A stretch of 64,000 nucleotides of DNA from Bacilli bacterium (GCA_035326105.1 DAOKYO010000001.1:846800-910799); one strand, 5' to 3'; shown: positions 16,546 through 25,428, counted from the first letter of the stretch. Notes: generated by a model not told the origin, from the sequence alone. Translations and numbers: made by a program.

Positions 16546-16918
16546 TGCTTCTATTCTCCATTCTATTTTTTAAGAAGCAATCTCGTGAACAATATTTTCT
16601 TTTCAAACTTTGGTAAGTTGTAAAACTCTTGTGACAATGAAAACACTCAACAAGATATTTTGGTTTGCGATTAATTTCAGCTTTATTAGATTTCCAATAA
16701 CTCATTCTACATTTATCAGAACAATATTTCTTTTGTCTATGACCTTTTGTTTGTTTTAGTTTTTTATTACAGTGTAAGCAAAGTAATGATTGGTTAGTCA
16801 TTGTCTTACAAAATGAGCTGACTGTACTTTTAGGTAGATTTAGAATTTGAGCAATTTTTCCATAACCACTACCTTCTAATCTCAATTTTCTAATTTGCTC
16901 TTTATCATGATTTGTCAT
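16538..16918 (-). CDS. HTH plus zinc-finger regulator of recombinase operon
   Basis: 126 residues: an N-terminal helix-turn-helix (KIAQILNLPKSTVSSFCK, about 22-39), then two zinc-ribbon-like units with CLHC...CSDKC and CFHC...CSRDC. The first gene of the four-gene recombinase operon, probably its DNA-binding regulator or an excision cofactor. AAGGAGG lies 8 nt before ATG 16918; the longer frame to 16939 has no signal. The leader upstream holds an element shared with the early region. Confidence 0.75.
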   Translation of the reverse strand: MTNHDKEQIRKLRLEGSGYGKIAQILNLPKSTVSSFCKTMTNQSLLCLHCNKKLKQTKGHRQKKYCSDKCRMSYWKSNKAEINRKPKYLVECFHCHKSFTTYQSLKRKYCSRDCFLKNRMENRSNG

Positions 16919-16938
16919 AAAGATTACCTCCTTCAACA

Positions 16939-16970
16939 TATGGAGAAATGAGATATCTTTTGACCACCCT
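16939..16970. repeat. Shared leader element, copy 1
   Basis: Plus-strand TATGGAGA, ten variable bases, then CTTTTGACCACCCT. The same 32-base arrangement recurs at 48015-48046. Both lie in the 5' leader of leftward prophage genes. Confidence 0.7.
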
Positions 16971-17079
16971 CTTAAACAATCTTTTTTCAGTTCATTTACA
17001 ATTTACAACTTTTTTATATCGTCATGTTGTTGATTTTCCACAACTCTATGACCATATTAAGTTAGTATAAATAAAAAAA

Positions 17080-17120
17080 GTAGCATAACAAGCGGAATGG
17101 TTACCGACATGTTATGCTAC
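17080..17120. terminator. Perfect 11-bp hairpin terminator
   Basis: GTAGCATAACA (17080-17090) and TGTTATGCTAC (17110-17120) enclose a 19-base loop; leftward reading is followed by seven T. It can end the late lysis transcript, and it begins right where the promoter at 17127-17155 would start RNA. Confidence 0.85.
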
Positions 17121-17126
17121 ATATTT

Positions 17127-17155
17127 ATTATATCAAATTTATTCGTTTTAGTCAA
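17127..17155 (-). promoter_or_regulatory. Consensus leftward promoter aimed into a terminator
   Basis: On the reverse strand TTGACT (17155-17150) and TATAAT (17132-17127) are 17 bp apart. The expected start, about 17120, coincides with the first base of the hairpin, so the transcript would begin with a complete terminator before reaching the recombinase operon 200 bp away. Confidence 0.8.
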
Positions 17156-17186
17156 TGTTAAATGGCTTAATGTGGCTGTAAAATCA

Positions 17187-17507
17187 CTACTTATTTGAAT
17201 TATTAATTTGCTTAGAAACATCTATAATCGATTCAATAATTCCGTCAATAGTACTTAGTTCAATTGTAATCTTCTGATCAAGCAGGAACTGATTTATATT
17301 TGAGATCACGTATTTCTTCTTTTGATCGCCCTTGGTATAATTCTTTTCTGCATCAATACAAAGTTTTCTAATTTGCTCTTCAACTTTGATAAACGTTTCA
17401 TAGTAAACTTTTGCTTTCGAGTTACTTTTTGACCAGTAACCTAGACCGATAGATACAAGCGAAAGTATCACACTGATTATGGTCGTCAATAATTCTGTAT
17501 TATTCAT
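17187..17507 (-). CDS. Phage holin, LLH family
   Basis: 106 residues with one N-terminal membrane helix (LLTTIISVILSLVSIGLGYW), then a charged region with CIDAEKNY, KGDQKKKYV and SNINQFL as in LLH-type holins, which carry an AE(k)...G..K..YV pattern. Holins permeabilise the membrane at the end of infection. The start at 17507 is 9 nt after GAGG and overlaps the upstream holin stop by 8 nt. No endolysin gene follows; the next gene downstream belongs to the recombinase operon. Confidence 0.75.
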   Translation of the reverse strand: MNNTELLTTIISVILSLVSIGLGYWSKSNSKAKVYYETFIKVEEQIRKLCIDAEKNYTKGDQKKKYVISNINQFLLDQKITIELSTIDGIIESIIDVSKQINNSNK

Positions 17508-17928
17508 CTTTCTTATCCTCACCTTTACTTAGCACTTCAAGTGCATTTTTAATCATTCTAGGAACAGGCAATCCTGCAAGCGTTGAATTCTCTAAGATAC
17601 TTACACCTTCCATCGATATGAAGGCGATCACAGCTCCATCTCTTACAAGATTCGTACCTAATACAATATCTAGTTGTTCAGCTAAAGCAACTAAAAACAG
17701 AATGAATATTTTCTTAGCTAGTCCTTTAATACCAGCTTCACTACTCACTCTGCCATTTTTTGTTTTACTACTCTTCTTAAATACGATTGCTAAGATTAAG
17801 CCAGATAGAAAATCAATAACCATGAAGATTATGAGTGCGATTAACAATTTATCAAATCCTCCAAATAGGTATGAGGCTAAGGAACCTAAGGATCCTACAA
17901 TTGTTAGTATTAAGTATTTAACTTTCAC
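17500..17928 (-). CDS. Phage holin, toxin-secretion/lysis type
   Basis: 142 residues with three to four hydrophobic helices (about 5-22, 28-50, 72-88, 95-115) and the conserved FMVIDFLSGLILAI and GRVSSEAGIKGLAKK segments of the Bacillus/Clostridium holin_4 family. Second holin of the cassette, upstream of the LLH-type gene. The final codons hold the ribosome site of the next gene. Confidence 0.9.
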   Translation of the reverse strand: MKVKYLILTIVGSLGSLASYLFGGFDKLLIALIIFMVIDFLSGLILAIVFKKSSKTKNGRVSSEAGIKGLAKKIFILFLVALAEQLDIVLGTNLVRDGAVIAFISMEGVSILENSTLAGLPVPRMIKNALEVLSKGEDKKDE

Positions 17929-18578
17929 GTTCTCAAACCTTCTCTAATTGTAATTATTTCATCAAGATATATTTTTAACTGGGTTAAGTGGTCAGATGTG
18001 TTCAACTCTTTATCCCAGTTCTTTTTATGTTCAAATACTTTGTTCAACCACACCTCATTTAGGTTGACATCGTATTTTCCTGTTTCTAAGTATTTCTCCA
18101 AAATACCCCTAATTCTAATAATGTGATAGCTTCTTTTGACTATCACCTTTTCAACATTAACTAGTTGATTAAAATACTCGATGACTGCATCCAAATAAAG
18201 GGGTAGTACATCTTCAAACTTCAACGCAATGATCCTGTTATACTCTGTTTGATAACTTGGATTTAGATAGATCAGATTATCTGCCATGTTGATCACATCA
18301 TCCGAATGAATCAGGTTGTAAAGTGGCAATGTGTCATTCATAGACTGTCTTTGTAAGAAGTTCTCATATCCATAAGCGAATATATCAACACCTTCAATTG
18401 AAGCATGAATGATGCCATTGAAGTTACTTAGAACTACCGTTAAATCGGTGTCAGACTTTTTTTGCTTTGTCTTATAGTTATCTGAACCACAGTAATAAAT
18501 AAACATGACCTCATTCATAGCAAACATATTAACAACGATTTCTGTTAGCTTGCTGTTGGTAAACTTTCTAGGCATCAT
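17925..18578 (-). CDS. Nucleotidyltransferase-like protein in lysis cassette
   Basis: 217 residues. The segment FIYYCGSDNYKTKQKKSDTD resembles the GSx...SDxD core of MNT/Pol-beta-type nucleotidyltransferases, followed by a helical C-terminal half. Related proteins occur in phages and in HEPN-MNT modules, but no HEPN gene is adjacent here. The overlap with both neighbours (ATGA upstream) shows it is translated with the tail and holin genes. It lies where many phages encode an endolysin, but no hydrolase motif is visible. Confidence 0.55.
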   Translation of the reverse strand: MMPRKFTNSKLTEIVVNMFAMNEVMFIYYCGSDNYKTKQKKSDTDLTVVLSNFNGIIHASIEGVDIFAYGYENFLQRQSMNDTLPLYNLIHSDDVINMADNLIYLNPSYQTEYNRIIALKFEDVLPLYLDAVIEYFNQLVNVEKVIVKRSYHIIRIRGILEKYLETGKYDVNLNEVWLNKVFEHKKNWDKELNTSDHLTQLKIYLDEIITIREGLRT

Positions 18579-18877
18579 ACATCCTCCTCTACTTCTAAAT
18601 CATCCGTTGATTGTTCAAATCCCTCAACGTTTTCTTTTAGCCAAAGATATGCAATACCTCTTGGATCTTCGTTGATGAATAAATCAAAATCAACATCAGG
18701 CACTTCAATATCTACGACTTCTAAGGGTTCACAATTATCAAATCTTTTATCCTTTGAAATGTAGGATGCAACACAAAGTAAAATCTTTCTATTTCGATAG
18801 TTGATATTGATACCGATAATGCGATGATAACTAACATCAACCCCTACCCTTGATTGTAAGTTTTTAATTATTGCCAT
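18575..18877 (-). CDS. Small phage structural-region protein
   Basis: 100 residues, beta-rich and acidic toward the C-terminus (DLEVEEDV). It begins MAIIKNLQSRVGVDVSYHRI, a form common for small proteins encoded after tail fibres in Firmicutes phages. Function unknown; the gene order suggests a fibre or baseplate accessory protein. Confidence 0.6.
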   Translation of the reverse strand: MAIIKNLQSRVGVDVSYHRIIGININYRNRKILLCVASYISKDKRFDNCEPLEVVDIEVPDVDFDLFINEDPRGIAYLWLKENVEGFEQSTDDLEVEEDV

Positions 18878-18895
18878 TTTTAGTTCCTCCTCTTA

Positions 18896-19318
18896 TTAAG
18901 AGCCATATACTTTGGCTCCATTAACTATTTCATTTGTAATATGACTCCCATTTAGCGAGTTTGATGTGACTTTACTTCCATTTAATGTAATCAGTTCAGT
19001 AGTTCCAGATGAACCTGTAATTGTAATTGCTCTTCTAGTTGAGCCTGGTGCTTTAAAGAATACTTCAACATAATAGGTTCCTGGACTAACCCCTGAAAAT
19101 GAAACAGTATTAGCCATGCCACTTTGTAAATCATTGATGTCATCATAATATAAAGACTTTACATAAGTTCCACCAGTTAATGCATCATACAAACTTAAAG
19201 AAAAACCAGGGAGTGAAAACCCACTGCCTGATAAAGTGAAATTGATGACTAATCCGACATTCCCTGTGTTTGCTGCACTTGTAGGACTTATACTATGGAT
19301 GGTTAATGTATAAGCCAT
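18896..19318 (-). CDS. Beta-sandwich tail/fibre protein
   Basis: 140 residues. The first 100 read as an Ig-like or IPT-type sandwich (ISPTSAANTGNVGLVINFTL, SFSGVSPGTYYVEVFF). The C-terminal 35 are three short repeats of the form (L/V)NGSxVxxN (LNGSKVTSN, LNGSHITN, VNGAKVYG), suited to a trimeric fibre tip. It is placed between small fibre genes and probably belongs to the receptor-binding apparatus. Confidence 0.6.
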   Translation of the reverse strand: MAYTLTIHSISPTSAANTGNVGLVINFTLSGSGFSLPGFSLSLYDALTGGTYVKSLYYDDINDLQSGMANTVSFSGVSPGTYYVEVFFKAPGSTRRAITITGSSGTTELITLNGSKVTSNSLNGSHITNEIVNGAKVYGS

Positions 19319-19319
19319 A

Positions 19320-19865
19320 CTAGTTAACCAACCAAATACGTTCTAAGTAAACAGTTGTTGATGTGTTCGTAGTCCATGCGATTGATGTGCCACTAAAGTT
19401 TCCAATCAAATGTCTTAAATATCCAATCGTCATCGTATTTGAGATTGAGTTTGAAACATATGCTTTGAATGAATGTGTTTTGAAATATTGGCCATCGAAG
19501 GTAGTCCATGAATAAAGTCTATCGTATGTTGGACTTGCTGATGTTGTGCTATTCGTACCCATCCTACCGTAAACAATATGTGTTTCATAAGAATCTGTGG
19601 CTGTAACTGCTCTAACCTCAAACGCTAGGATCTTATCGTATAGATTAATCGATCTATTGAGCGAAATGTTATTAGCTGTAATGGTCGTAGGTATCGAAAG
19701 ATTACCCTCATATAGCAATGAGAATCCACCACCTATTTTAATAACACTACTGTTACCTCTGATGTATAATTCATTATTTGTTGTATCGAAACCCAGCTCA
19801 CCAACTTGAGTCAAATGGCTTGTGGTTGGAACCGATGTGCCTCTTTTAACTCTGATGATAGCCAT
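19320..19865 (-). CDS. Tail fibre protein with Mtd-like N-terminus
   Basis: 181 residues. The first 48 (MAIIRVKRGTSVPTTSHLT, GELGFDTTNNELYIRG) follow the N-terminal trimerisation module of major tropism determinant-type fibres. The remainder is beta-rich, with many Ser/Thr and aromatic residues. It overlaps the upstream fibre gene by one base. A receptor-binding role is inferred from position and the module. Confidence 0.7.
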   Translation of the reverse strand: MAIIRVKRGTSVPTTSHLTQVGELGFDTTNNELYIRGNSSVIKIGGGFSLLYEGNLSIPTTITANNISLNRSINLYDKILAFEVRAVTATDSYETHIVYGRMGTNSTTSASPTYDRLYSWTTFDGQYFKTHSFKAYVSNSISNTMTIGYLRHLIGNFSGTSIAWTTNTSTTVYLERIWLVN

Positions 19866-20551
19866 TAGTATGTTCCACCATCAATAACCGATGTTGGTGT
19901 GAGTACTTTTGTTTTATCAATACCAATGTAATAAAAAGTTTTAACTGGATTATAGTTTGTATCCTGAATACTATGGAGTACTAATCCATTATCAAGAACT
20001 GATGCATCGAATGATGCCTTTGTCGTATCGAACTTAGCACCTACACCTTGCATCAAGGCAACATTTTTCACATTAGCAATCTTTGTTCTTTGGTCATCAG
20101 TTAAGTGAAGATTACTTGATACGTGTGCATTATAAGTAGATGTTGCAACTCCACCTAGTTCTGATAATGTGATAACTACAGCACCAGTTTTACTATTAAC
20201 GCTTGTTACAGGGCTCACTGCTGGAATGATTGAGGTTGGAAGTTTTCCATCTGCACCAATTAAAGGCACCGTACCATTCGTTGTACCTGTATTCTTTTTG
20301 GAAGCTGTCCCAAGTCCAAGTGCACTAATCTTTGAATCCATCGTAGCTTCAGCATTTGCTTTACTTGCAAACTCAATATAATCATTACTTGTTAATGGAT
20401 TCGCACTAGAACCTGTTTTATCAGCCTTTGATATATATAGATTTGTCCCATTCAAATCGATTAAAGGTTCACCGGCTTTAATCGTACCTGCTGTTCCCAC
20501 AATGGGTCCTGTACCAGCAGATGTTCTTCTTTTAATTTGTATAACTGCCAT
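19865..20551 (-). CDS. Tail fibre protein
   Basis: 228 residues with an N-terminal module similar to its downstream neighbour (MAVIQIKRRTSAGTGPIVG, GEPLIDLNGTNLYISKA), then a Ser/Ala helical linker, a SVNSKTGAVVITLSELGG repeat typical of phage fibres, and a segment HLTDDQRTKIANV used in many collar or fibre proteins. Two adjacent genes with related N-termini suggest duplication of an attachment module. Confidence 0.75.
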   Translation of the reverse strand: MAVIQIKRRTSAGTGPIVGTAGTIKAGEPLIDLNGTNLYISKADKTGSSANPLTSNDYIEFASKANAEATMDSKISALGLGTASKKNTGTTNGTVPLIGADGKLPTSIIPAVSPVTSVNSKTGAVVITLSELGGVATSTYNAHVSSNLHLTDDQRTKIANVKNVALMQGVGAKFDTTKASFDASVLDNGLVLHSIQDTNYNPVKTFYYIGIDKTKVLTPTSVIDGGTY

Positions 20552-20565
20552 TTTTTATTTCCTCC

Positions 20566-21345
20566 TTAGAAACGATATATGATGACTCGATTGATTGTGT
20601 GAGTCGTTGAGCCACATGTAAATGTTGTATTGCCATTTTGATATGAAACAAACATCGAATATGTAATACCGTTGTACGTGTATGCTACCGAAGTACTCGA
20701 TCCTATGATTTCAAAAATTAACGGTCCTGGTAAGTTCACAACCGTTCCGTTGCTTAATACAATCATGATGAATGCTCTCATTAGGTCATTCGAATAATAA
20801 TTACTTATCCTATAAACACCTTGAGAAATATATGTTGGAGTGTGAACAGTTGGTGTCGTTTGATTCCTGATTTTCTGCTCAAGATTATAGACAAGACTAT
20901 CAGCATTCAATAAAGTTTGTCTATTAAATGTATTGTTTAAAGTGACCGATGTTGTTGTCTTAGTGTATGCACATAGTGCAAATTCATATTGACCTTGACC
21001 GCTACTTAAATCATTCTGGACTAGATTCGGATAAGTTGATGCTTGTTCTTTCGTGTAAATTGAAACTTCATTATCGGTTAAGTCCACATTTAAAACTACA
21101 TAACCTAAGCGATTTGCATTTGGTGTAACAGTGACTTGCGTATTATTTTCAATATAGATTAACCTACCCTGAACCATGACATAACCATCCTCAAATGTAA
21201 TGGTGTTATTGGCAAGAGTATAAAATACGCTACCTCTACTACCTAAAAGCACTCCAGTTCCAACTGAAAATATGAAGTCATTTAAATCTGCATCATGTTT
21301 TGATGTGACGCTTGAACCATCAAAGGTTATTTTTTGTATTCCCAT
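20566..21345 (-). CDS. Tail/baseplate protein
   Basis: 259 residues, beta-rich, beginning MGIQKITFDGSSVTSKHDAD. The N-terminal part (GRGSVFY-like turn, ITFEDGYVMVQGRLIYIE) is typical of upper-baseplate or dispensable tail-tip proteins encoded after the Tal-like protein in Firmicutes siphophages. Its stop shares a base with the start of the downstream... its own start shares a base with the stop of the Tal-like gene, so the genes are coupled. Confidence 0.65.
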   Translation of the reverse strand: MGIQKITFDGSSVTSKHDADLNDFIFSVGTGVLLGSRGSVFYTLANNTITFEDGYVMVQGRLIYIENNTQVTVTPNANRLGYVVLNVDLTDNEVSIYTKEQASTYPNLVQNDLSSGQGQYEFALCAYTKTTTSVTLNNTFNRQTLLNADSLVYNLEQKIRNQTTPTVHTPTYISQGVYRISNYYSNDLMRAFIMIVLSNGTVVNLPGPLIFEIIGSSTSVAYTYNGITYSMFVSYQNGNTTFTCGSTTHTINRVIIYRF

Positions 21346-22463
21346 TAAAACTCTCCTCCATCTAAATCAGAATAACCACTATTATTGACTGTGACATTTC
21401 CGACCTTACTATTTACGTTCTTACTTAATATTTGAATTTTCTCAGTTAGTTTCAAACGATACTCACCAAGTGTGATGGTTGCTACTTCAAAAGTGTTCAC
21501 ATACTTAATACCCGTAACCAATGAATCATAGCGTTTGCCCTTATGAATAAATTCAACAAAATCACCAATATCTAATGTTCTTAAAACATCTAATGAGTGA
21601 TTCTTTTTTTGGATCATAAAACTAATTTGATGATCTGTTTTATCAATACTGAGAACTGAGCGAACTTTCGTATCCAAATCTAAGTAATCATTATCTGAAT
21701 ATGTTTCAACTTTTGATATGACTTTTGGATATCTTAGATTACTGGTATTATCTTTTGTTATCGTGCCATCTGTTAATAGGTAATAAATAACTGTATCCTT
21801 AAAGAATAAGTTACTTGTCTTTGGATAATATATCGCCTTATTCGTGCTTTCTTTACTTGAATCATTAATGATTAAGTCTTCTAAGATGAGGCTATCTGCT
21901 TTTATTTTTAAGCCTCTTGTCACATTAACGATTCTTATTAAAACACCACTAAAAGCTCCATTATTAAACACTACTTCATGCTTGATATAGACGCCATACA
22001 TCCGGTTAGCCAGTTCTAATAGTTCATAAATTGTCATGACTTTATCCACATCAAAAACAAAACTACCTAGCTTCGATGTTTCCACACTGATGCTTAGGTA
22101 GTTTAAGTTTTGTTTGGTATCACTGTTTTGAAGATATGTTTTTCTAATTATTTCTTCTATATAGGTTGCCACATTACCATTGAAACTTTCGACTAACACT
22201 TCAACTTTAAATAGCTCTTTAAAATCAACACTAGCAATAACAAGATGCGTTTTTTCATCTTCGATATTTTCTACAATACCAAAGTAGCCATTATCTTCTT
22301 TCACATAAACATAATCGCCAACTGCAACATTAAGCTTGCTTTTGTTTATCTTGAAATGTGATTTTTGCGTAATGACGATGTCATGTATAATTTCAAACTC
22401 ATCACCTATATAAGCATGATCTTTATATGTGAAATCCAAGTGATCTAATATAATTAAATCCAT
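21345..22463 (-). CDS. Tail-tip (Tal/gp37-like) hub protein without lysin domain
   Basis: 372 residues in the position after the distal tail protein, where the tail-associated hub (Tal, Gp37-like) is encoded. Early beta strands (SKLNVAVGDYVYVKEDN), a helical segment (MTIYELLELANRMYGVYIK) and a C-terminal HSLDVLRTLDIGDFVEF region fit a hub fold. Family members often carry a peptidase or muramidase domain; none is visible here. The start at 22463 has GGGGTG 6 nt upstream; the frame to 22472 starts inside the previous gene. Confidence 0.75.
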   Translation of the reverse strand: MDLIILDHLDFTYKDHAYIGDEFEIIHDIVITQKSHFKINKSKLNVAVGDYVYVKEDNGYFGIVENIEDEKTHLVIASVDFKELFKVEVLVESFNGNVATYIEEIIRKTYLQNSDTKQNLNYLSISVETSKLGSFVFDVDKVMTIYELLELANRMYGVYIKHEVVFNNGAFSGVLIRIVNVTRGLKIKADSLILEDLIINDSSKESTNKAIYYPKTSNLFFKDTVIYYLLTDGTITKDNTSNLRYPKVISKVETYSDNDYLDLDTKVRSVLSIDKTDHQISFMIQKKNHSLDVLRTLDIGDFVEFIHKGKRYDSLVTGIKYVNTFEVATITLGEYRLKLTEKIQILSKNVNSKVGNVTVNNSGYSDLDGGEF

Positions 22464-22468
22464 AGTAA

Positions 22469-23293
22469 TCACCCCAAATGGTATTCAAAGATATGAACTT
22501 TACATAACGTATCTTCCATCACACCAGATTTAAACTCTAATGTATTTCTACCTGGTTTTAATTCGATAAAATTATGCTTCTCAAAATCCTGATATGCATA
22601 GATATCTGTTTCAATGTCATTCTTAATCATCTTCAAATACTTATTGTCAGCTACGGATGATATTTGTATTTTGATATCGTCTTCAACTAAGTTCAGTCTT
22701 AGACTTGAGACTAGTGTCCCATTTTGGATCACATTGATCTCTGGATGATCGACTGACCCTTCCATTTCAATAATCACATTTGCATTAAATGAACCACCCA
22801 CATCAATCGTGGTTTGTCCTTCTTGTGTAATCTGATACGTGTAAGCATATGGATAAGGATAAACCTTGCCATCAAGAACTTCAGTTATATCAATGATGAT
22901 TTGTCTTTCTTTAATCCAATAACTCTTCTTATTCAATGTGATTTCACAGCTTAGTAATCCAGCTTTTATCTCTGCTTTACTTAATGAAACCACGTCAACG
23001 TGAACATACTTTATGTCATTGGAAACATAGTATAGTTTCAAATTATCTCGACCTTGATTTAAGTAGTCGATAAATCGTTGATAACCTTGATACCCATCCA
23101 TGAAATTGAGTAGTCCACTTATTTCTGATAAAGGCGTTTCTCTTTTGACTGTTTTATGGATATGGCCATATTTCAAGTACGTCATATTGAGTTGAAAACC
23201 TAATCCTATAACATTCGATAGTAAGACACCACTGTGATACTTAAAATGGAATTGTTGGCCATGTTCATTCTCTAAGTAAAATCTTCTTGTCAT
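22469..23293 (-). CDS. Distal tail protein (Dit-like)
   Basis: 274 residues. The N-terminal region (RRFYLENEHGQQFHF, VIGLGFQLNMTYLKYG, GLLNFMDGYQGYQRFIDYL) follows the distal-tail family of Firmicutes siphophages; a galectin-like C-terminal half contains EGSVDHPEINVI and ends LKPGRNTLEFKSG. Dit forms the ring at the tail tip. It is coupled by an ATGA-type overlap to the tape measure gene. Confidence 0.85.
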   Translation of the reverse strand: MTRRFYLENEHGQQFHFKYHSGVLLSNVIGLGFQLNMTYLKYGHIHKTVKRETPLSEISGLLNFMDGYQGYQRFIDYLNQGRDNLKLYYVSNDIKYVHVDVVSLSKAEIKAGLLSCEITLNKKSYWIKERQIIIDITEVLDGKVYPYPYAYTYQITQEGQTTIDVGGSFNANVIIEMEGSVDHPEINVIQNGTLVSSLRLNLVEDDIKIQISSVADNKYLKMIKNDIETDIYAYQDFEKHNFIELKPGRNTLEFKSGVMEDTLCKVHIFEYHLG

Positions 23294-25428
23294 ATAAACT
23301 TACCACCTAACGCTCTGTTGATTGAATCAATATCGAATGTGGATGATGATGTATTGATGGTGATTGCATTATTGGTTGTGCTCTTATTGGACGTTTGGTT
23401 ACTCGTATTAGAAGTTTTTTTCAGATTAAATGTATCACTGAACCAACCGCCAACCTTACCGAATATGCCACCGACCTTTTCTTTGGTGTTATTAGCAAAG
23501 TTAGAAACGCCATCGACGATATTGTTTGCGACATCTGTTACGCCTTTAACTGCACCACCTGCAAAGTTCGATACCGTATCAACCACATTTGAAGCAATAC
23601 CAGTGACTTTATCAGCTACACCGCCAACAAAATCGCCAACTTTACCTGCAACATCTCCGATAAAATTACCAATACCACCGACAACATTTCCAATCGTATC
23701 ACCAATACCGCCTAATGCACCACCAACAACATCTCCAACACTACCTGCGAAATCAAATATCTTTGTAAAGAATCCGATAATCGTTTCTAATATTTTCATA
23801 ATGGGATTTAATATGAACTCTAATGCTTTAAATGCAGGAACTAAGATTGCTTGTAAAACATTACCAACAATTTCAATCAGCGGTGAAATCATTTCAAAAA
23901 TATCGCCTAAGAATTCGAGTTGTTTAATCATTGGAGCTAAGATCATATCGATGATCGGAACTAATATATCAATTAGTCTTGTGAATATATTGATCACTAT
24001 CTCTACAATAGGCATCAATGCATCCATTAAAACTTCAACTATCTGCATGATAGGTTCAAGGAGTCTCATAAAAGTCTCCATGAGTTTTTCTAATAATTCT
24101 TTGAACTTTTCGCTACGCATTAAAGCCATAACTACAATCGCAATCAAAGCACCAATACCTAAGGTTGCAGCATTAATACCAATACCAGCGATGGCACCAG
24201 CAGCACCTACACCTTTTAAAGCAACTGCTACTATCTTTAATATAGGACCAACTTTACCTATGATGGTTAACACTGGTCCAACGGCAGCTGCAAGTCCAAC
24301 TAAGAAACCTATCAGTTGCTGTGTGCCACTACTAAGATTCGTCCACCATGAAATCATGTTACTTACTGCAGGAATGAGTTTATTCGTGATAGCTTCAACG
24401 ACAGATTGCATAGCTGGAACAAGTGCTACCGCTAGTTCGACTGTGAGTGCTGTTGTTGAAACTTTTAGTCTATCAAGCGAATCATTAAATGCACCAGTTG
24501 TTTCAGCTTGTTCACTCGTAATGATACCAAGTGCTCTTGCTTGTTCTCTTAACTCGTTTATTGCTTCTGATTCCATATTAAGCATTGGAAGCAGCTCAGA
24601 ACCTAACTTGTCACCAAATAAATGGTTAGCAAGTGCAGTCTTTAAAGATTGATCCTCTACTTTAGATAAGGCATCTCTCATAATCTCGAAAGCTTCACTC
24701 GTATCTTTACCTTCTAAGTCTTCCATCGAAATGCCAAGTGCATGAAGCGGACCTGCAATATTCTTAACATCACCTAATGCAATATCACCTAGAATTGAAT
24801 TCACCTTAACAAAGGCACGCTCTAAACTACCGGTTTCTGTTCCAGCGATGGTTGCTACATGATTCCATTCTTGTAGTGCTTCAATGGACATCCCTATTTT
24901 TTGAGCTGTATCATTTAAGGCATCTGCAGTATCAGCACCTTTTTTAGCAAGTGCACCTAAAGCAGTAACGGCACCTAGAATAGGAACCGTTAGACTTTTA
25001 GTCAAGGTGCTACCAACCTTTGCGATATTGTCAAACTTAGCATTGCCTAAATCTTTAATCTTTGATTTTGTTTTGTCTAACTCGTTATTAAGTCGTTTTA
25101 CTTCAGATTCACTATAAGAAACATTGCGTTGAACCTTTCTAAATTCAGCATCTGAAGTAGTACCAAGTTTGAGACCTTGTTTTGCCTTTTCTAACGCTTT
25201 ATTTTGCGTATCTAACCGTTTTTTAGTTGTTTCAAGCATCTCATTCAACTGGGTTTGTTTCTTCCGCCACAGCTCAACATTTGAGCTATCATACTTTAGG
25301 TTTGTATTAATGGCACGGAGGTCTTTTTGTTGTTCTTTGAGCTCTTTATTTATCTCTTTTAGTTCATTATCAAGATCCTTGCCATCAAGACTCAACTTAA
25401 TGTTTATGCCTTTAATTGTCTCTGCCAT
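23290..25428 (-). CDS. Tail tape measure protein
   Basis: About 712 residues: an N-terminal coiled coil (about 10-130), a central alpha-helical region with several membrane-like stretches (for example around 345-440 and 460-530), and a Gly/Val repeat tract with motifs such as GGIGNFIGDVAGKVGDFVGG near 570-650. This is the usual layout of tape measure proteins, which set tail length; by the common rule of about 0.15 nm per residue the tail would be near 105 nm. No M23 or lysozyme domain is present. Start choices are GTG 25437, ATG 25431 and ATG 25428; AGGTG best fits 25428. Confidence 0.93.
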   Translation of the reverse strand: MAETIKGINIKLSLDGKDLDNELKEINKELKEQQKDLRAINTNLKYDSSNVELWRKKQTQLNEMLETTKKRLDTQNKALEKAKQGLKLGTTSDAEFRKVQRNVSYSESEVKRLNNELDKTKSKIKDLGNAKFDNIAKVGSTLTKSLTVPILGAVTALGALAKKGADTADALNDTAQKIGMSIEALQEWNHVATIAGTETGSLERAFVKVNSILGDIALGDVKNIAGPLHALGISMEDLEGKDTSEAFEIMRDALSKVEDQSLKTALANHLFGDKLGSELLPMLNMESEAINELREQARALGIITSEQAETTGAFNDSLDRLKVSTTALTVELAVALVPAMQSVVEAITNKLIPAVSNMISWWTNLSSGTQQLIGFLVGLAAAVGPVLTIIGKVGPILKIVAVALKGVGAAGAIAGIGINAATLGIGALIAIVVMALMRSEKFKELLEKLMETFMRLLEPIMQIVEVLMDALMPIVEIVINIFTRLIDILVPIIDMILAPMIKQLEFLGDIFEMISPLIEIVGNVLQAILVPAFKALEFILNPIMKILETIIGFFTKIFDFAGSVGDVVGGALGGIGDTIGNVVGGIGNFIGDVAGKVGDFVGGVADKVTGIASNVVDTVSNFAGGAVKGVTDVANNIVDGVSNFANNTKEKVGGIFGKVGGWFSDTFNLKKTSNTSNQTSNKSTTNNAITINTSSSTFDIDSINRALGGKFI

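Noticed and set aside
18896..20551. Diversity-generating retroelement
   Set aside because: Mtd-like fibre modules are present, but no reverse transcriptase or template repeat is visible in the window.
23318..24652. Long plus-strand open frame opposite the tape measure gene
   Set aside because: Low-complexity Ile/Ser/Thr/Pro composition, antisense to a clear tape measure gene; a shadow of its codon bias.
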